64,000 nucleotides of DNA from Ponticaulis sp. (GTDB lineage Bacteria > Pseudomonadota > Alphaproteobacteria > Caulobacterales > Hyphomonadaceae): positions 710,438-774,437 of the forward strand of contig PBNO01000006.1 in the NCBI GenBank assembly GCA_002723155.1, in the 5' to 3' direction. Both the position numbers and the translations under genes were made by a program. Positions 52,794 to 61,581 of this stretch are shown here, piece after piece. How positions within the stretch are numbered: position 1 is the stretch's first letter; every line of letters starts with the position of its first letter. A model generated the notes under the pieces. The model saw only the letters and a list, made by a program, of their open reading frames with translations, ran no database searches and had not been told where the DNA came from.

Positions 52794-53624
52794 ATGTTGT
52801 TTCCGACATTTGTACGCGATGCAAACAAAACCGCGACAACACTCATGCAGGCGGCTTTTGATAACATGCGCGCCACTCAAGAAACCATGGAACGCCAGCG
52901 CGAACTGGCGACAAAAATGGAAATGCCATGGAAGGTTAGCTGGAGCAAAGGCCCTATGCCAATGCCGAATGTCAGCTACACCGCTTCATCAGCAGACAGC
53001 ACGCGCGAAGCCTTCCACCTGATGGCTGATGCCAACATGAAAGCCTGGGAAAATGCTGCTGTGGCCTATGCCGCGCTGCCAGGCTGGATGAAAATGCCTT
53101 ACAAAATGCCGGGCGAGTTCTGGTCCAAATGGTTTGACCAATGGCAGGACGGCAAGTTTGACGCCATGTCACCGGCCGGCATGGACACCGTTATGGAGAC
53201 GATAACTGCTGCAGCGAAGAAATGCGCGGATCAGGTCGAGCTCGTAATGACGCCTCCTGAAGCGGCTGCGGAAGAACCGGTTGAAGATGCTGCTGAAGCG
53301 GCCGTCGAAGAAGTCGTGGAAGCGTTCAAAGACGTAGAAGAAACAGCCGAGGAGATCGTCGAAGACACGGTTGAGACCGTCTCTGACATGCCAATGCTTC
53401 TGGAAGCAGCCGAAGGCGAAGCCGACGACCTCACCCAGATCAAAGGTATCGGCCCGAAACTCAGCGCGGTTCTGAACGATAAGGGTATTTATCATTTCAG
53501 CCAGATTGCTGGCTGGACCCCAGAGAACATTGCATGGCTGGACGAGAAGCTGTCTTTCAAAGGCCGCGTCCAACGCGAAGGCTGGGTTGAACAGGCTCAA
53601 AACCTTCTCAAGCTCTCTGCGTAG
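52794..53624 (+). CDS. Phasin-like protein fused to a helix-hairpin-helix domain
   Basis: A 276-aa protein. Residues ~1-150 resemble a phasin: helical, Met-rich, with LMQAAFDNMRATQETMERQRELA and AFHLMADANMKAWENAAVAY. An acidic Glu/Ala/Val-rich linker follows (~155-210). The last ~65 residues are a helix-hairpin-helix: DDLTQIKGIGPKLSAVLNDKG, IYHFSQIAGWTPENIAWLDEKL, SFKGRVQREGWVEQAQ. That tail closely resembles the C-terminal extension of alphaproteobacterial NuoE and some ribosomal L21 proteins. A granule-coating protein with a binding tail is inferred. The ATG at 52794 is chosen after GAGAGG; a GTG four codons earlier overlaps that site. Confidence 0.8.
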   Translation: MLFPTFVRDANKTATTLMQAAFDNMRATQETMERQRELATKMEMPWKVSWSKGPMPMPNVSYTASSADSTREAFHLMADANMKAWENAAVAYAALPGWMKMPYKMPGEFWSKWFDQWQDGKFDAMSPAGMDTVMETITAAAKKCADQVELVMTPPEAAAEEPVEDAAEAAVEEVVEAFKDVEETAEEIVEDTVETVSDMPMLLEAAEGEADDLTQIKGIGPKLSAVLNDKGIYHFSQIAGWTPENIAWLDEKLSFKGRVQREGWVEQAQNLLKLSA

Positions 53625-53646
53625 CCAGACAATCAGACCCAAAATG

Positions 53647-53680
53647 AAAAGCTCCCGACCTCAGGTATGGGAGCTTTTTT
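53647..53680. terminator. Bidirectional terminator between the phasin and aguB genes
   Basis: AAGCTCCC and GGGAGCTT form an 8-bp stem around a 12-base loop. AAAA precedes it and TTTT follows, so it can stop both converging transcripts. Confidence 0.85.
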
Positions 53681-53686
53681 AATGCC

Positions 53687-54529
53687 CTATTTCAGGAGGT
53701 CGCCATAGAGCTCCGGCCGCCTATCGCGGAAGAAGCCCCAGGCAGAACGGTCGCGCTGGAGAAATTCCAGATCGAGCTCAGCCATGAGTACAACTTCTTC
53801 TACCTTACCCGCTTCGATAATCATCTCGCCGGCCTGATCCGCGATGAAGGAGCTTCCATAGAAGAGCTGGCCTTCTTCAACGCCAATCCGGTTTGCCGCC
53901 GCGACCGGCATGCAGTTTGAAACCGCGTGGCCCTGCATGGCGCGTTGCCAGCGTTTAGCCGTATCAAGCGCCGGATTATGCGGTTCAGACCCGATCGCTG
54001 TCGGATAGAGTAGGATCTCAGCACCCTTGAGCGCCATGATACGCGCTGCTTCCGGAAACCATTGATCCCAGCAGACGCCAACGCCGAGCTTAGCGTATTT
54101 GGTATCCCAGACTTTGAAACCGGTATCGCCAGGACGGAAGTAAAACTTCTCCTGATAGCCCGGGCCATCGGGAATATGGCTTTTGCGATAAATGCCGAGG
54201 TTTTCTCCGCCGGCATCAATCATAACCAGCGTGTTGTACGTATGCGGACCATCGCGTTCGAATACAGATAGCGGCAGTACGACATCCAGCTCTTTCGCCA
54301 GCGCCTGATAATGCGCGACGGCCGGATGGGTAATGATCGGACGCGCCAGATCAAAACGCTCTTCTTCCTGCGTTTTGCAGAAATACGGCCCTTCAATGAG
54401 TTCTGGTGTCAGAATAATCTGCGCGCCCTGCCCGGACGCTTCACGGATATGCCCGGTCAATGTTTCCAGATTGGTCTCCAGCGAGCCACCAAGCTCACAC
54501 TGAACGACACCAAGCTTTACAACCGACAT
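53687..54529 (-). CDS. aguB: N-carbamoylputrescine amidase AguB
   Basis: A 280-aa nitrilase-family hydrolase converting N-carbamoylputrescine to putrescine. The catalytic triad is visible: Glu43 in TPELIEGPYFC, Lys116 in YRKSHIPDGPGY and Cys153 in GVGVCWDQWFPE. The IPDGPGYQEKFYF stretch and EGPYFCKTQEEE are specific for the AguB branch. It starts three bases after the agmatine deiminase stop, so the two are a tight operon (agmatine to putrescine). Confidence 0.95.
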   Translation of the reverse strand: MSVVKLGVVQCELGGSLETNLETLTGHIREASGQGAQIILTPELIEGPYFCKTQEEERFDLARPIITHPAVAHYQALAKELDVVLPLSVFERDGPHTYNTLVMIDAGGENLGIYRKSHIPDGPGYQEKFYFRPGDTGFKVWDTKYAKLGVGVCWDQWFPEAARIMALKGAEILLYPTAIGSEPHNPALDTAKRWQRAMQGHAVSNCMPVAAANRIGVEEGQLFYGSSFIADQAGEMIIEAGKVEEVVLMAELDLEFLQRDRSAWGFFRDRRPELYGDLLK

Positions 54530-54532
54530 TAT

Positions 54533-55570
54533 TTAACCCTTTGAAACAGCAGGAATTTGCTGAGATATGCAGTGGAATGCGCCCCCACCTGTCAAAATCG
54601 CCTGCGCAGACGAGGCAATCACCTCACGGCCGGGGAAGAATGGCTTCAGCGCTTCAACGGCGTCATACCCGCGATCATTATATACAGGCACAATAACAGC
54701 CTGATTGGTGATCACAAAATTCATATGGCTGGCAGGCATCACTCCTCCGTCATCATCGAGCACACGGCCCGGAGACGGGATGGTTGTGACGGTCAGCGCT
54801 TCGCCATTCGCGCCGCGCCAGTTACGAAGATCAGCCTCGACAGCTTTAAGGCGCTCCGCATGCGGATCATCCGGTTGCGGCGCCTGACAGAGCGCATGAT
54901 CCGGCGCTACGAAGCGCGCAATATTGTCGACATGGCTATCTGTGTGGTCATTCAGAAGACCATCTTTCAGCCAGATAATATGCGCAACGCCGAACGCATC
55001 TTTGAGGCGCGCTTCAGCGATCTCTCGCGTCCAGCCCTTATTGCGGTTCACGTTAAGCAGGCAGTCTTCCGTCGTCAGAAGGTGGCCCGCTCCGTCAAAA
55101 TCGACGCTGCCACCCTCAAGGATGAAATCAAAACGCTTCATATCATCAGCCAACCGGCCAGATAGCGCCTCAGAGAGTTCCGCATCACCCTGATAAACGT
55201 ATTTGCCGCCCCAACCATTAAAGCGGAAGCTGCGCGCATGGAGCTTCTCACCATCACGGGAAAAGATCGGCGCGGTATCCCTCACCCAGGTATCACCGCA
55301 GGGTAGATTGATAATCTCAGCACCCGGAACCATCTTGCGAGCGGCCGCTTCAGCAACCTGCCCGTCAACAACGAGCACGATTTCAGTCGCCTCGCCTGAA
55401 TAGCTCTTCCCCGCATTGATGAGATGCTTTGCCAGAGAGGCAACTTCCTCGCGGGCGGCCTCAAAAGGCTCTTCCCACGGTGCTGGATGTGATGGCCAGC
55501 CGATCAGAAGACGCTCTTGTGGTGCCCATTCAGGCGGGAGTTTCGGGAGAATTTCAGTCATTTCGCGCAC
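54533..55570 (-). CDS. aguA: Agmatine deiminase AguA
   Basis: A 345-aa guanidino-modifying enzyme that turns agmatine into N-carbamoylputrescine. Marks: PPEWAPQERLLIGWPSHP at the N-terminus, CGDTWVRDTAPIF (~88-100), SFRFNGWGGKY, LEGGSVDFDGAGHLLTTEDCLL, WLKDGLLNDHTDSHVDN with the catalytic His/Asp, and the nucleophile Cys334 in GGGAFHCISQQIP. An ATG three codons in (55561) is an alternative start. It is the first gene of the aguA-aguB operon. An arginine decarboxylase that would supply agmatine is not in the window. Confidence 0.95.
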   Translation of the reverse strand: MREMTEILPKLPPEWAPQERLLIGWPSHPAPWEEPFEAAREEVASLAKHLINAGKSYSGEATEIVLVVDGQVAEAAARKMVPGAEIINLPCGDTWVRDTAPIFSRDGEKLHARSFRFNGWGGKYVYQGDAELSEALSGRLADDMKRFDFILEGGSVDFDGAGHLLTTEDCLLNVNRNKGWTREIAEARLKDAFGVAHIIWLKDGLLNDHTDSHVDNIARFVAPDHALCQAPQPDDPHAERLKAVEADLRNWRGANGEALTVTTIPSPGRVLDDDGGVMPASHMNFVITNQAVIVPVYNDRGYDAVEALKPFFPGREVIASSAQAILTGGGAFHCISQQIPAVSKG

Positions 55571-55901
55571 ATATCACTAAACGGTACAAGCGCAAGCGAA
55601 ATTACATGTTCACTGTGTGCTCGGTGCTGTTGTTTTGCCGGCTCAACGCACCGGCGCCTTCGCCTTGCTTGTAGGACCGGAGATTGCGGCGTCGTCTCAT
55701 TCGTTCTCGCGAACTCTCGTTCGCATAGAACGCGCTCAAGGCTGCCCCCCCCCAGAGGCCGACTGGCCGACGGGCGGTAGCCCGCCCCGCCGGAGGTGCG
55801 GCGCACCGTGAGGCAAATATTGCGAAACGGAGTTTCGCGAGAGCACATAAAAAAAGAGCGGCCGAAGCCGCTCTTTCTCAATTCTTATCTGAAACGGGTT
55901 C
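55571..55901. other. 331-bp GC-rich intergenic region with inverted repeats
   Basis: No gene is supported. TCTCGCGAA (55705-55713) recurs inverted as TTCGCGAGA (55834-55842), bounding about 140 bp. Inside lie a run of C (around 55745-55752), GGGC-GGTA-GCCC, and a hairpin GCGAAAC-GGA-GTTTCGC (55822-55838). Dense palindromes of this kind suggest a REP-like element. The left part should hold the aguA promoter. Confidence 0.5.
55855..55874 (-). terminator. Terminator of the large TonB receptor gene
   Basis: AGAGCGGC-CGAA-GCCGCTCT is a perfect 8-bp stem. On the minus strand it has the UUCG loop and is followed by TTTTTTT. It lies 27 bp past the receptor stop. Confidence 0.95.
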
Positions 55902-58900
55902 TTAGAACTCGTAACGTGCACCAAGCTGGATCTGCCAGAGAGACTGGTTCAGATCTTCGATGTTGTTGATACGGTCCGGAGACTGAAGGTTAAAGTACTC
56001 GAACTGACCACCAACGATTTCCGCAGACACAACCGCACGTTCGTACTCATAACGTGTACGCGAGATACGGCCCCAGTCGTCGTTCAGCAGGTTACCGAGG
56101 TTCTCAACGTCAACGAAGAAGAACGAACGGTGACCGTCGAGAACGCCAGGGAATTCCTGCTCGAGGCGCAGATCAATGATTGTAGACCAGCGAGAGTTGT
56201 CGCCGTTACGCTCTGTGATACCACCAGCGTACTGAGCCAGCTCAGAGCTGTTGATGTAGTCGAAGAACGCTTGCTGCTGAGCAGCATCGCCACCGAAGGA
56301 CGTTGGCGCGAACAGCGGGTCGTTCGGGCCAGTTGGAACGTACAGAAGGTGACCAGCGTCATCAACCGCGCTCTCGATCGCACAGCGACCGCCACCCTGG
56401 AACACACAGTTGTTGTTCTCGCCGAAGGTGTAAGAGTATGGCTGACCTGAACGACGTGTCGCGAACATAGAGACAGTCGTCGGGAAGTTCTCAACGAACT
56501 CACGCTCATAGCTCAGACGCAGTTTGAACAGGTGCTCAGTCTGGAAGTTAGATGTGCCAGCTGTTGGTACGAGGTAGTCGAAACGAGCAGAGTCAGAGAA
56601 GTTTGACGTTGCTGTTGAAGACGTACCGCCACCGATATCTTCGACATCCTGGTGCGTGTAGCTCGCGAAGAGATCGAAGCCGTTCTCGAACTCTTTGTCG
56701 ACAGATACAGCCCAGAGAAGGCTTTCACCGATGTCAGCGCTGTTCACGACGATGTCGTAACGAGAGCAGTCATAAGTGTTACGGCCGTCAGGCGCAGTTC
56801 CGTTCACAGTACAGCCTGGAACTGTCCAGTATGGAGCGTTCTCATAGTCGTTGTAGAGAAGGTCCAGAGACACGGTCCAGTCTTCAGATGTACCGAAGTC
56901 CAGATTGTACGCAAAACCGATGTTCGCTTTCAGCGTAGACGGGATTTCGAAGTCCGGGTGAAGCGCGTTCACCTGGCCATCTGGCGCACCAGCAGACAGT
57001 GCTGCAAGAGCAACTGGTGGGAGGTACTGACCTGTTGTCGCGTCCGGAGACGTTGGCAGGTAGACGTTTACGCCGCCGTCGCCAGAGTAGTTCTCGTATG
57101 CGTCGGAGATAACACCGTCGTTCGAGTAGCTGTTAGATACCCAAACTGTTGGCGCGCCACCGGAGAAGCGACCGATACCACCGCGAACGGTGAGGTTATC
57201 CATTGCATCCCAAGTGAAACCGAAGCGTGGCATGAGCACGTCCAGACCTTCGAGGTCTGTTGTGTTTGTGTAGCCATAGCGAGACTGGAAGTTAGCGTTC
57301 TCGCGGATAGATCCCTCGGACTCGTACCAGTCGTAACGCAGACCACCGAGAAGTGTCAGCGTTGGAGAAACGTTCCACTCATCCTGAATGTAGAGAGAGT
57401 TTACGTTGTAACCCCAGATCGCGCGGAGGTCGTTCTCGTCGTTCGTGATAGCGTTGTTGTATGTCAGACCGGATGGAACGTTGTTCTGGAAGTCTGCAAT
57501 AGAATCGAACGCGTAAGTACCCTCAGAGTTCTGAGCGAACAGGTTGTTTACGTCTACTTCTTCACGCTCGAAACCGAACTGGAATGCGTGGTCACCATAG
57601 ATGTACGTAGCGAGCGCTTTGTACTGAGTGAACTCCTGGTCGAGAGAGTTACCGTGGCGGAAACGGTCTGGACCGAACGCAATTACAGAAGAACCGGAAG
57701 TACCGAGGCCACCGATAGAGATCTGTGGAGTTTCAGCGCCGAGAAGCGAATCCTGACCAGTTGCCTGTGTCGTTGTGGAGTATTTGAACTCTGTAGAGAA
57801 GTTCGGTGTCCAGTCAGAATAAACGTGAGCAATCCAGGACTCAACGACTTCCGAACGGTTGTACCATGAAGACGGGTAAGCAACGTCCGCACCTTGTACG
57901 AAGTTATTACCGTTTTGCTCGGAAATAGATGCACCATCAGTGTTGATGTATGTCAGGCGAGCACGGTGGTTGTCGTTGATGTTCCAGTCGAGGTTGACGA
58001 GAATTTTGTCGTCTTCAACCGGTGGAACGCCGGAGAATGAACCTGTGTCGAGACCGTATACAGACTGAGCGATCTGAGTGATCTGTTGAACTTCAGCAGC
58101 GGTGATGTCAAGTTCGTTCAGCGCGCCAGAACCTTGTGGACCTGTGCGGAACGCAGCAGATTCTTCGAAGTGCTCGTAAGCGACGAAGAAGAAGAGTTTG
58201 TCTTCGATGATCGGACCGCCGAGCGTGAAGGCGTAACCTTCTTCATCGAATGTGCGGTTTACAGTGCGATCACCGATCTGGTCGCCAGCCATGCTGTCGT
58301 CAGTCGTGAAGTAGCTCAGGGAACCGTGGAATTCGTTGGTACCAGACTGAGTAACAGCGTTGATTGTACCACCGGTAAAGCCGTTGAACTGAGTGTCGTA
58401 AGGTGCAGTTTCAACCTGCAGAGACGCGATTGCATCGTAAGGAATTGGCGAACGCTGTGTCGGGTAACCGTTAGAGTTCAGACCAAACCGGTCGTTCAGC
58501 GCGATACCGTCAATTGTCAGGGAGTTGAAACGGTTGTTTGCACCCGCGATGGAGAGCTCTTTACCGCCACCAGACTGAACGTTGATAGACGCGAACGGGT
58601 CGAGCTGAGCTGCGTCAGCGATGTCGCGGTCGATAGAAACAACGCGGCCAAGTTCTTCAAGACCGAGGTTTGTGGAGATACCTGTGTCGAGGTAGCCAGC
58701 AGCAATCGCAGGCGCTGTAACTGTGACAGCGTCGAGTGTACGCTCTTCAGAAACTGGAAGGCTGAGATCGAGTGTTTCATCGATGTTCAGGTAAATGTCA
58801 GTAACTTCAGTGGTACGGATATTCGTGCCTGAAATCGTGACTGTGTAAGGACCACCTACGCGCAGGTTACGCGCAGAGTAGATACCGTCAGTGCTTGTAA

Positions 58901-59090
58901 GCGCTGAAGATGTTGTACCTGTTGGTTCGTGAACGACGATAACCGTCGCGCCAGAAACTGGTGCGCCAGCTTCGGTCGTGATCGTACCACGAATTGTTGA
59001 CGTGGTGACCTGCGCGTACGCAGGAACGGCTGATGCAGCTGCCAGAGCAGCAAGTGCAACACCGCCTTTGAACATTTTCCAGTTAAACAT
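55902..59090 (-). CDS. Large Oar-like TonB-dependent receptor
   Basis: A 1062-aa outer-membrane protein. A signal peptide (VALAALAAASAVPAYA) is followed by a carboxypeptidase-regulatory-like Ig domain (STIRGTITTEAGAPVSGATV, ~30-110), a plug (~125-260, with IAGANNRFNSLTIDGIALND and PYDTQFNGFTGGTINAVTQSG), and a long barrel ending in WQIQLGARYEF. This is the Oar/SusC-adjacent class, common for peptides, polysaccharides or adhesion. Codon choice is strikingly uniform (GTT, AAC, GAC, CTG favoured), a sign of very high expression, and it creates long open frames on the opposite strand that are not genes. Single gene with a strong terminator and a 290-bp upstream region. Confidence 0.93.
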   Translation of the reverse strand: MFNWKMFKGGVALAALAAASAVPAYAQVTTSTIRGTITTEAGAPVSGATVIVVHEPTGTTSSALTSTDGIYSARNLRVGGPYTVTISGTNIRTTEVTDIYLNIDETLDLSLPVSEERTLDAVTVTAPAIAAGYLDTGISTNLGLEELGRVVSIDRDIADAAQLDPFASINVQSGGGKELSIAGANNRFNSLTIDGIALNDRFGLNSNGYPTQRSPIPYDAIASLQVETAPYDTQFNGFTGGTINAVTQSGTNEFHGSLSYFTTDDSMAGDQIGDRTVNRTFDEEGYAFTLGGPIIEDKLFFFVAYEHFEESAAFRTGPQGSGALNELDITAAEVQQITQIAQSVYGLDTGSFSGVPPVEDDKILVNLDWNINDNHRARLTYINTDGASISEQNGNNFVQGADVAYPSSWYNRSEVVESWIAHVYSDWTPNFSTEFKYSTTTQATGQDSLLGAETPQISIGGLGTSGSSVIAFGPDRFRHGNSLDQEFTQYKALATYIYGDHAFQFGFEREEVDVNNLFAQNSEGTYAFDSIADFQNNVPSGLTYNNAITNDENDLRAIWGYNVNSLYIQDEWNVSPTLTLLGGLRYDWYESEGSIRENANFQSRYGYTNTTDLEGLDVLMPRFGFTWDAMDNLTVRGGIGRFSGGAPTVWVSNSYSNDGVISDAYENYSGDGGVNVYLPTSPDATTGQYLPPVALAALSAGAPDGQVNALHPDFEIPSTLKANIGFAYNLDFGTSEDWTVSLDLLYNDYENAPYWTVPGCTVNGTAPDGRNTYDCSRYDIVVNSADIGESLLWAVSVDKEFENGFDLFASYTHQDVEDIGGGTSSTATSNFSDSARFDYLVPTAGTSNFQTEHLFKLRLSYEREFVENFPTTVSMFATRRSGQPYSYTFGENNNCVFQGGGRCAIESAVDDAGHLLYVPTGPNDPLFAPTSFGGDAAQQQAFFDYINSSELAQYAGGITERNGDNSRWSTIIDLRLEQEFPGVLDGHRSFFFVDVENLGNLLNDDWGRISRTRYEYERAVVSAEIVGGQFEYFNLQSPDRINNIEDLNQSLWQIQLGARYEF

Positions 59091-59281
59091 GTGATTCCCC
59101 TGTTAATCACGCATTGTAGTGGGCGTGAAACGTTTGGCGGCCTCTAAAGGCGACTGGTGACGCTTAAATGACGCGATTGCAAAGCTTTTGTGACAAACGT
59201 GTGCGCTGCAGCATAACTTTCCCAATTGCGTCTTTATGGTCACACCCCCATGCCGCTGAAACTGTCTAACGGGAAAAATAA
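59091..59281. other. Leader/promoter region of the TonB receptor gene
   Basis: A 191-bp stretch between the TonB receptor start and the speD terminator. It contains no open frame with support. It should contain the promoter of this apparently highly expressed gene, plus a leader of perhaps 100 bases. No palindrome or known operator stands out. Confidence 0.4.
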
Positions 59282-59305
59282 AAGCCGGGCAAGACTGCCC
59301 GGCTT
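59282..59305 (-). terminator. Terminator of speD
   Basis: AAGCCGGGCA-AGAC-TGCCCGGCTT is a perfect 10-bp stem. On the minus strand it runs into TTTATTTTT. It lies about 80 bp past the speD stop. Confidence 0.92.
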
Positions 59306-59382
59306 CATAGTTAACAACATGTTAACTTTTAATCAGCGGCTGCTGATTTTTGGTCACACTCTGCGCGTGTCTTTTCAGTCCG

Positions 59383-59862
59383 TTAGACGGACAGACCGCG
59401 GCGGTGCTCTGTCAGACCAACCCGTGACGGGTTGAAGGCCTCTTTCAGCGCTTCGATCGTACGGTGTGGCTGTGCGGCACCGCACATGAACACATCAACC
59501 GCAGCGAAGTTACGCTCTGGCCAAGTATGGATGGAGATATGGCTCTCGGACAGGACGATCACGCCGGACACACCATTGTTTGGTGTAAAGACGTGGAAGT
59601 CTGAGCTGAGAATTGTAGCGCCAGCACGAACGGCAGCGTCACAAAGTGAATTTTCGATATGAGCTGGGTCGTCAATTCGGGACACATCCCACAGATCGAT
59701 GATCAGGTGGGTACCAGCAAACTCGACACCATCGCGTTTGATGAAAAAGTCGAGACGCTCTTCTTCGCCTGCCGCATCAGATCGCTGTTCCGATGCGGCC
59801 AGCTCCTGTTCGACGTTATCTTCTAGATCCGGCTCTACCGGGACTCCATATGCCATAGCCAT
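59383..59862 (-). CDS. speD: S-adenosylmethionine decarboxylase proenzyme SpeD
   Basis: A 159-aa prokaryotic SpeD. It self-cleaves at the Glu106-Ser107 bond in LSESHISIHTWPE to make a pyruvoyl group, then decarboxylates SAM for spermidine synthesis. GTHLIIDLWDVSRI and FMCGAAQPHRTIEALKEAF are family marks. The N-terminal ~45 residues (acidic, EQELAASEQRSDAAGEEE) are extra compared with the usual ~120 aa. An in-frame Met two codons in is possible. No speE is visible in the window. Divergent from the GT39 gene, and ends at its own hairpin. Confidence 0.95.
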   Translation of the reverse strand: MAMAYGVPVEPDLEDNVEQELAASEQRSDAAGEEERLDFFIKRDGVEFAGTHLIIDLWDVSRIDDPAHIENSLCDAAVRAGATILSSDFHVFTPNNGVSGVIVLSESHISIHTWPERNFAAVDVFMCGAAQPHRTIEALKEAFNPSRVGLTEHRRGLSV

Positions 59863-59926
59863 AAACCTTGTATTGTAGGACCCACACGGCCCCGGTGTAA
59901 TGGAGCGGCGGAAATAATCATTTTAG

Positions 59927-59941
59927 GCTTGCCATGCAAGC
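59927..59941. promoter_or_regulatory. Short palindrome between speD and the GT39 gene
   Basis: GCTTGC-CAT-GCAAGC: perfect 6-bp arms with a 3-base centre, in the intergenic region shared by two divergent genes. It could be an operator or a small hairpin. The evidence is only symmetry. Confidence 0.3.
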
Positions 59942-59974
59942 TTGATTTTCACAGTGTCCCGCAAAAAATTACCC

Positions 59975-61510
59975 ATGTCACGGGTAGCGGAGAAAAGCGT
60001 GTTTTCTGCAGACAAGTCAGTGCAAACTGACTGGAAAAAAATCTTCATTATATTCAGCGTTATACTGCTGCTTGTCCGCCTGATTGTGCTGATGTTTTCG
60101 ACGCTGAATCTGAGCGTTGATGAAGCACAATACTGGCGCTGGTCGACCGAGTTTGACTGGGGTTATTATTCCAAGCCACCGATGATCGCATGGATTATCG
60201 GCCTCTCAACAAGCATTTTCGGGCATGATGAATGGGCGATCCGCCTGCTTGCGCCCTTCCTCCACGCGACAACCGGCACATTCCTGTTTCTGGCGGGACG
60301 CCGCCTCTGGTCGGAGAAGGAAGGCTTCTTCGCCGCCGCCATATATCTCACCATGCCGGGCGTCTGGCTGTCGTCCACGATCATTTCGACGGATGCAGCA
60401 CTCCTCATGTTCTGGAGCGCAGGCCTTTATGCGCTGACACGCCTACGCGACCAACAGAACCTGAATAACGCAGCCCTGCTCGGCATCGCAATCGGCCTCG
60501 GGTTTCTCTCTAAATACGCGATGGTCTATTTCCTGATCGGTCTGGCGCTTGCTCTCCTCTTCGATCAGGCCAGCCGCCGCGCTTTGCTTTCTCCGCGCGG
60601 CGCCGTCACAGCGCTGGCTGCAGGGCTTATCCTCACCCCGCATGCCCTCTGGAGCCTTGGCAATGGCTTCAAAACAATCGGCCATACCGCTGATAACGCC
60701 AACTGGGGCGAAGACATGTTCAATCCGGACGAGTTCTTCACCTTCTTCTTTGACCAGTTTGGCGTGTTTGGCCCGGTGAGCTTTGGCCTGCTTGTGACCT
60801 TCGTCATCCTGTTTGCCCTGTCACGAACGCAGATGCACAGCGACTCGCGCGCCAGACTGCTTCTCGGTTTTGTGCTGCCGCCTTTGCTGATCATTCTGGT
60901 TCAGGCTTTTCTCAGCCGCGCGCACGCAAACTGGGCCGCAACGGCCTACCCGGCAGCTGCGATCCTGATCGGCGCATGGGCGGTTCACGGCAGCGGACGT
61001 CTGCGCGCCATTCTGATGACGGGTATCGGCTTCAACCTGTTGCTCGGAATTGTTTATATGGGCGCGCTCGTTGCCCCGCCTTCTGTGGTCAATGAGGCCG
61101 GTCTTGCAAACGGCTTCAAACGCGTTCGCGCATGGCCGGAAACGATTGAGCGTGTGAATGCTATCGCCACCGAAATGGGCGCGACATCCATCATCGTGGA
61201 CGAGCGAGAAATCTGGCACGGCCTCGACTATTATGGCCGCGATGGCGTGATCGATATTCCGCTTCGGTCATGGCAGATTGCAGGAGTTCCGCAGAGCTTC
61301 TCCGAAGAGACGCCAATTTCAAATTCAGATGCTGAGAACGCGCTGGTTCTGAACTTCCGTCCATCGCATCTGGAACGCCTGCGCGACGACTTCGACATGT
61401 TCGAAGAAACAGGCGAGCTGGTGATTGATCTTGGCGGCGGGAAAGAGCGTCGCTTCACCCTCTTCCGTGCATCCGGATTCGACCCAGCGCCACGAGACGG
61501 AAACGAATAG
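59975..61510 (+). CDS. GT39-family (ArnT/PMT-like) glycosyltransferase
   Basis: A 511-aa inner-membrane protein with about ten or more hydrophobic helices. The first periplasmic loop has the family catalytic Asp-Glu in LSVDEAQYWRWSTEFDWGYYSKPPM, followed by helices with WAIRLLAPFLHA, MPGVWLSSTIISTDAALLMFWSAGLYAL and ALLGIAIGLGFLSKYA. The C-terminal ~150 residues are a soluble periplasmic part. Members move sugars from undecaprenyl- or polyprenyl-phosphate donors to lipid A or proteins; the acceptor is not known. The ATG at 59975 fits the family start but has no clear ribosome site. A GTG at 59954 or TTG at 59942 are alternatives. Confidence 0.9.
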   Translation: MSRVAEKSVFSADKSVQTDWKKIFIIFSVILLLVRLIVLMFSTLNLSVDEAQYWRWSTEFDWGYYSKPPMIAWIIGLSTSIFGHDEWAIRLLAPFLHATTGTFLFLAGRRLWSEKEGFFAAAIYLTMPGVWLSSTIISTDAALLMFWSAGLYALTRLRDQQNLNNAALLGIAIGLGFLSKYAMVYFLIGLALALLFDQASRRALLSPRGAVTALAAGLILTPHALWSLGNGFKTIGHTADNANWGEDMFNPDEFFTFFFDQFGVFGPVSFGLLVTFVILFALSRTQMHSDSRARLLLGFVLPPLLIILVQAFLSRAHANWAATAYPAAAILIGAWAVHGSGRLRAILMTGIGFNLLLGIVYMGALVAPPSVVNEAGLANGFKRVRAWPETIERVNAIATEMGATSIIVDEREIWHGLDYYGRDGVIDIPLRSWQIAGVPQSFSEETPISNSDAENALVLNFRPSHLERLRDDFDMFEETGELVIDLGGGKERRFTLFRASGFDPAPRDGNE

Positions 61511-61581
61511 CAGCGCGCCGGTATCTTTCTACCGGCGTTTCCCCTAGGGTCGCGGCCAACGCTTTCAAAAAGGGGATCCTC

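Noticed and set aside
56652..58832. Long open frames (405 and 248 codons) on the plus strand inside the large TonB receptor gene
   Set aside because: They are antisense to a complete, motif-supported receptor and arise from its strong codon bias. Their translations are Val/Arg/Cys-rich and unlike real proteins, with no ribosome sites.
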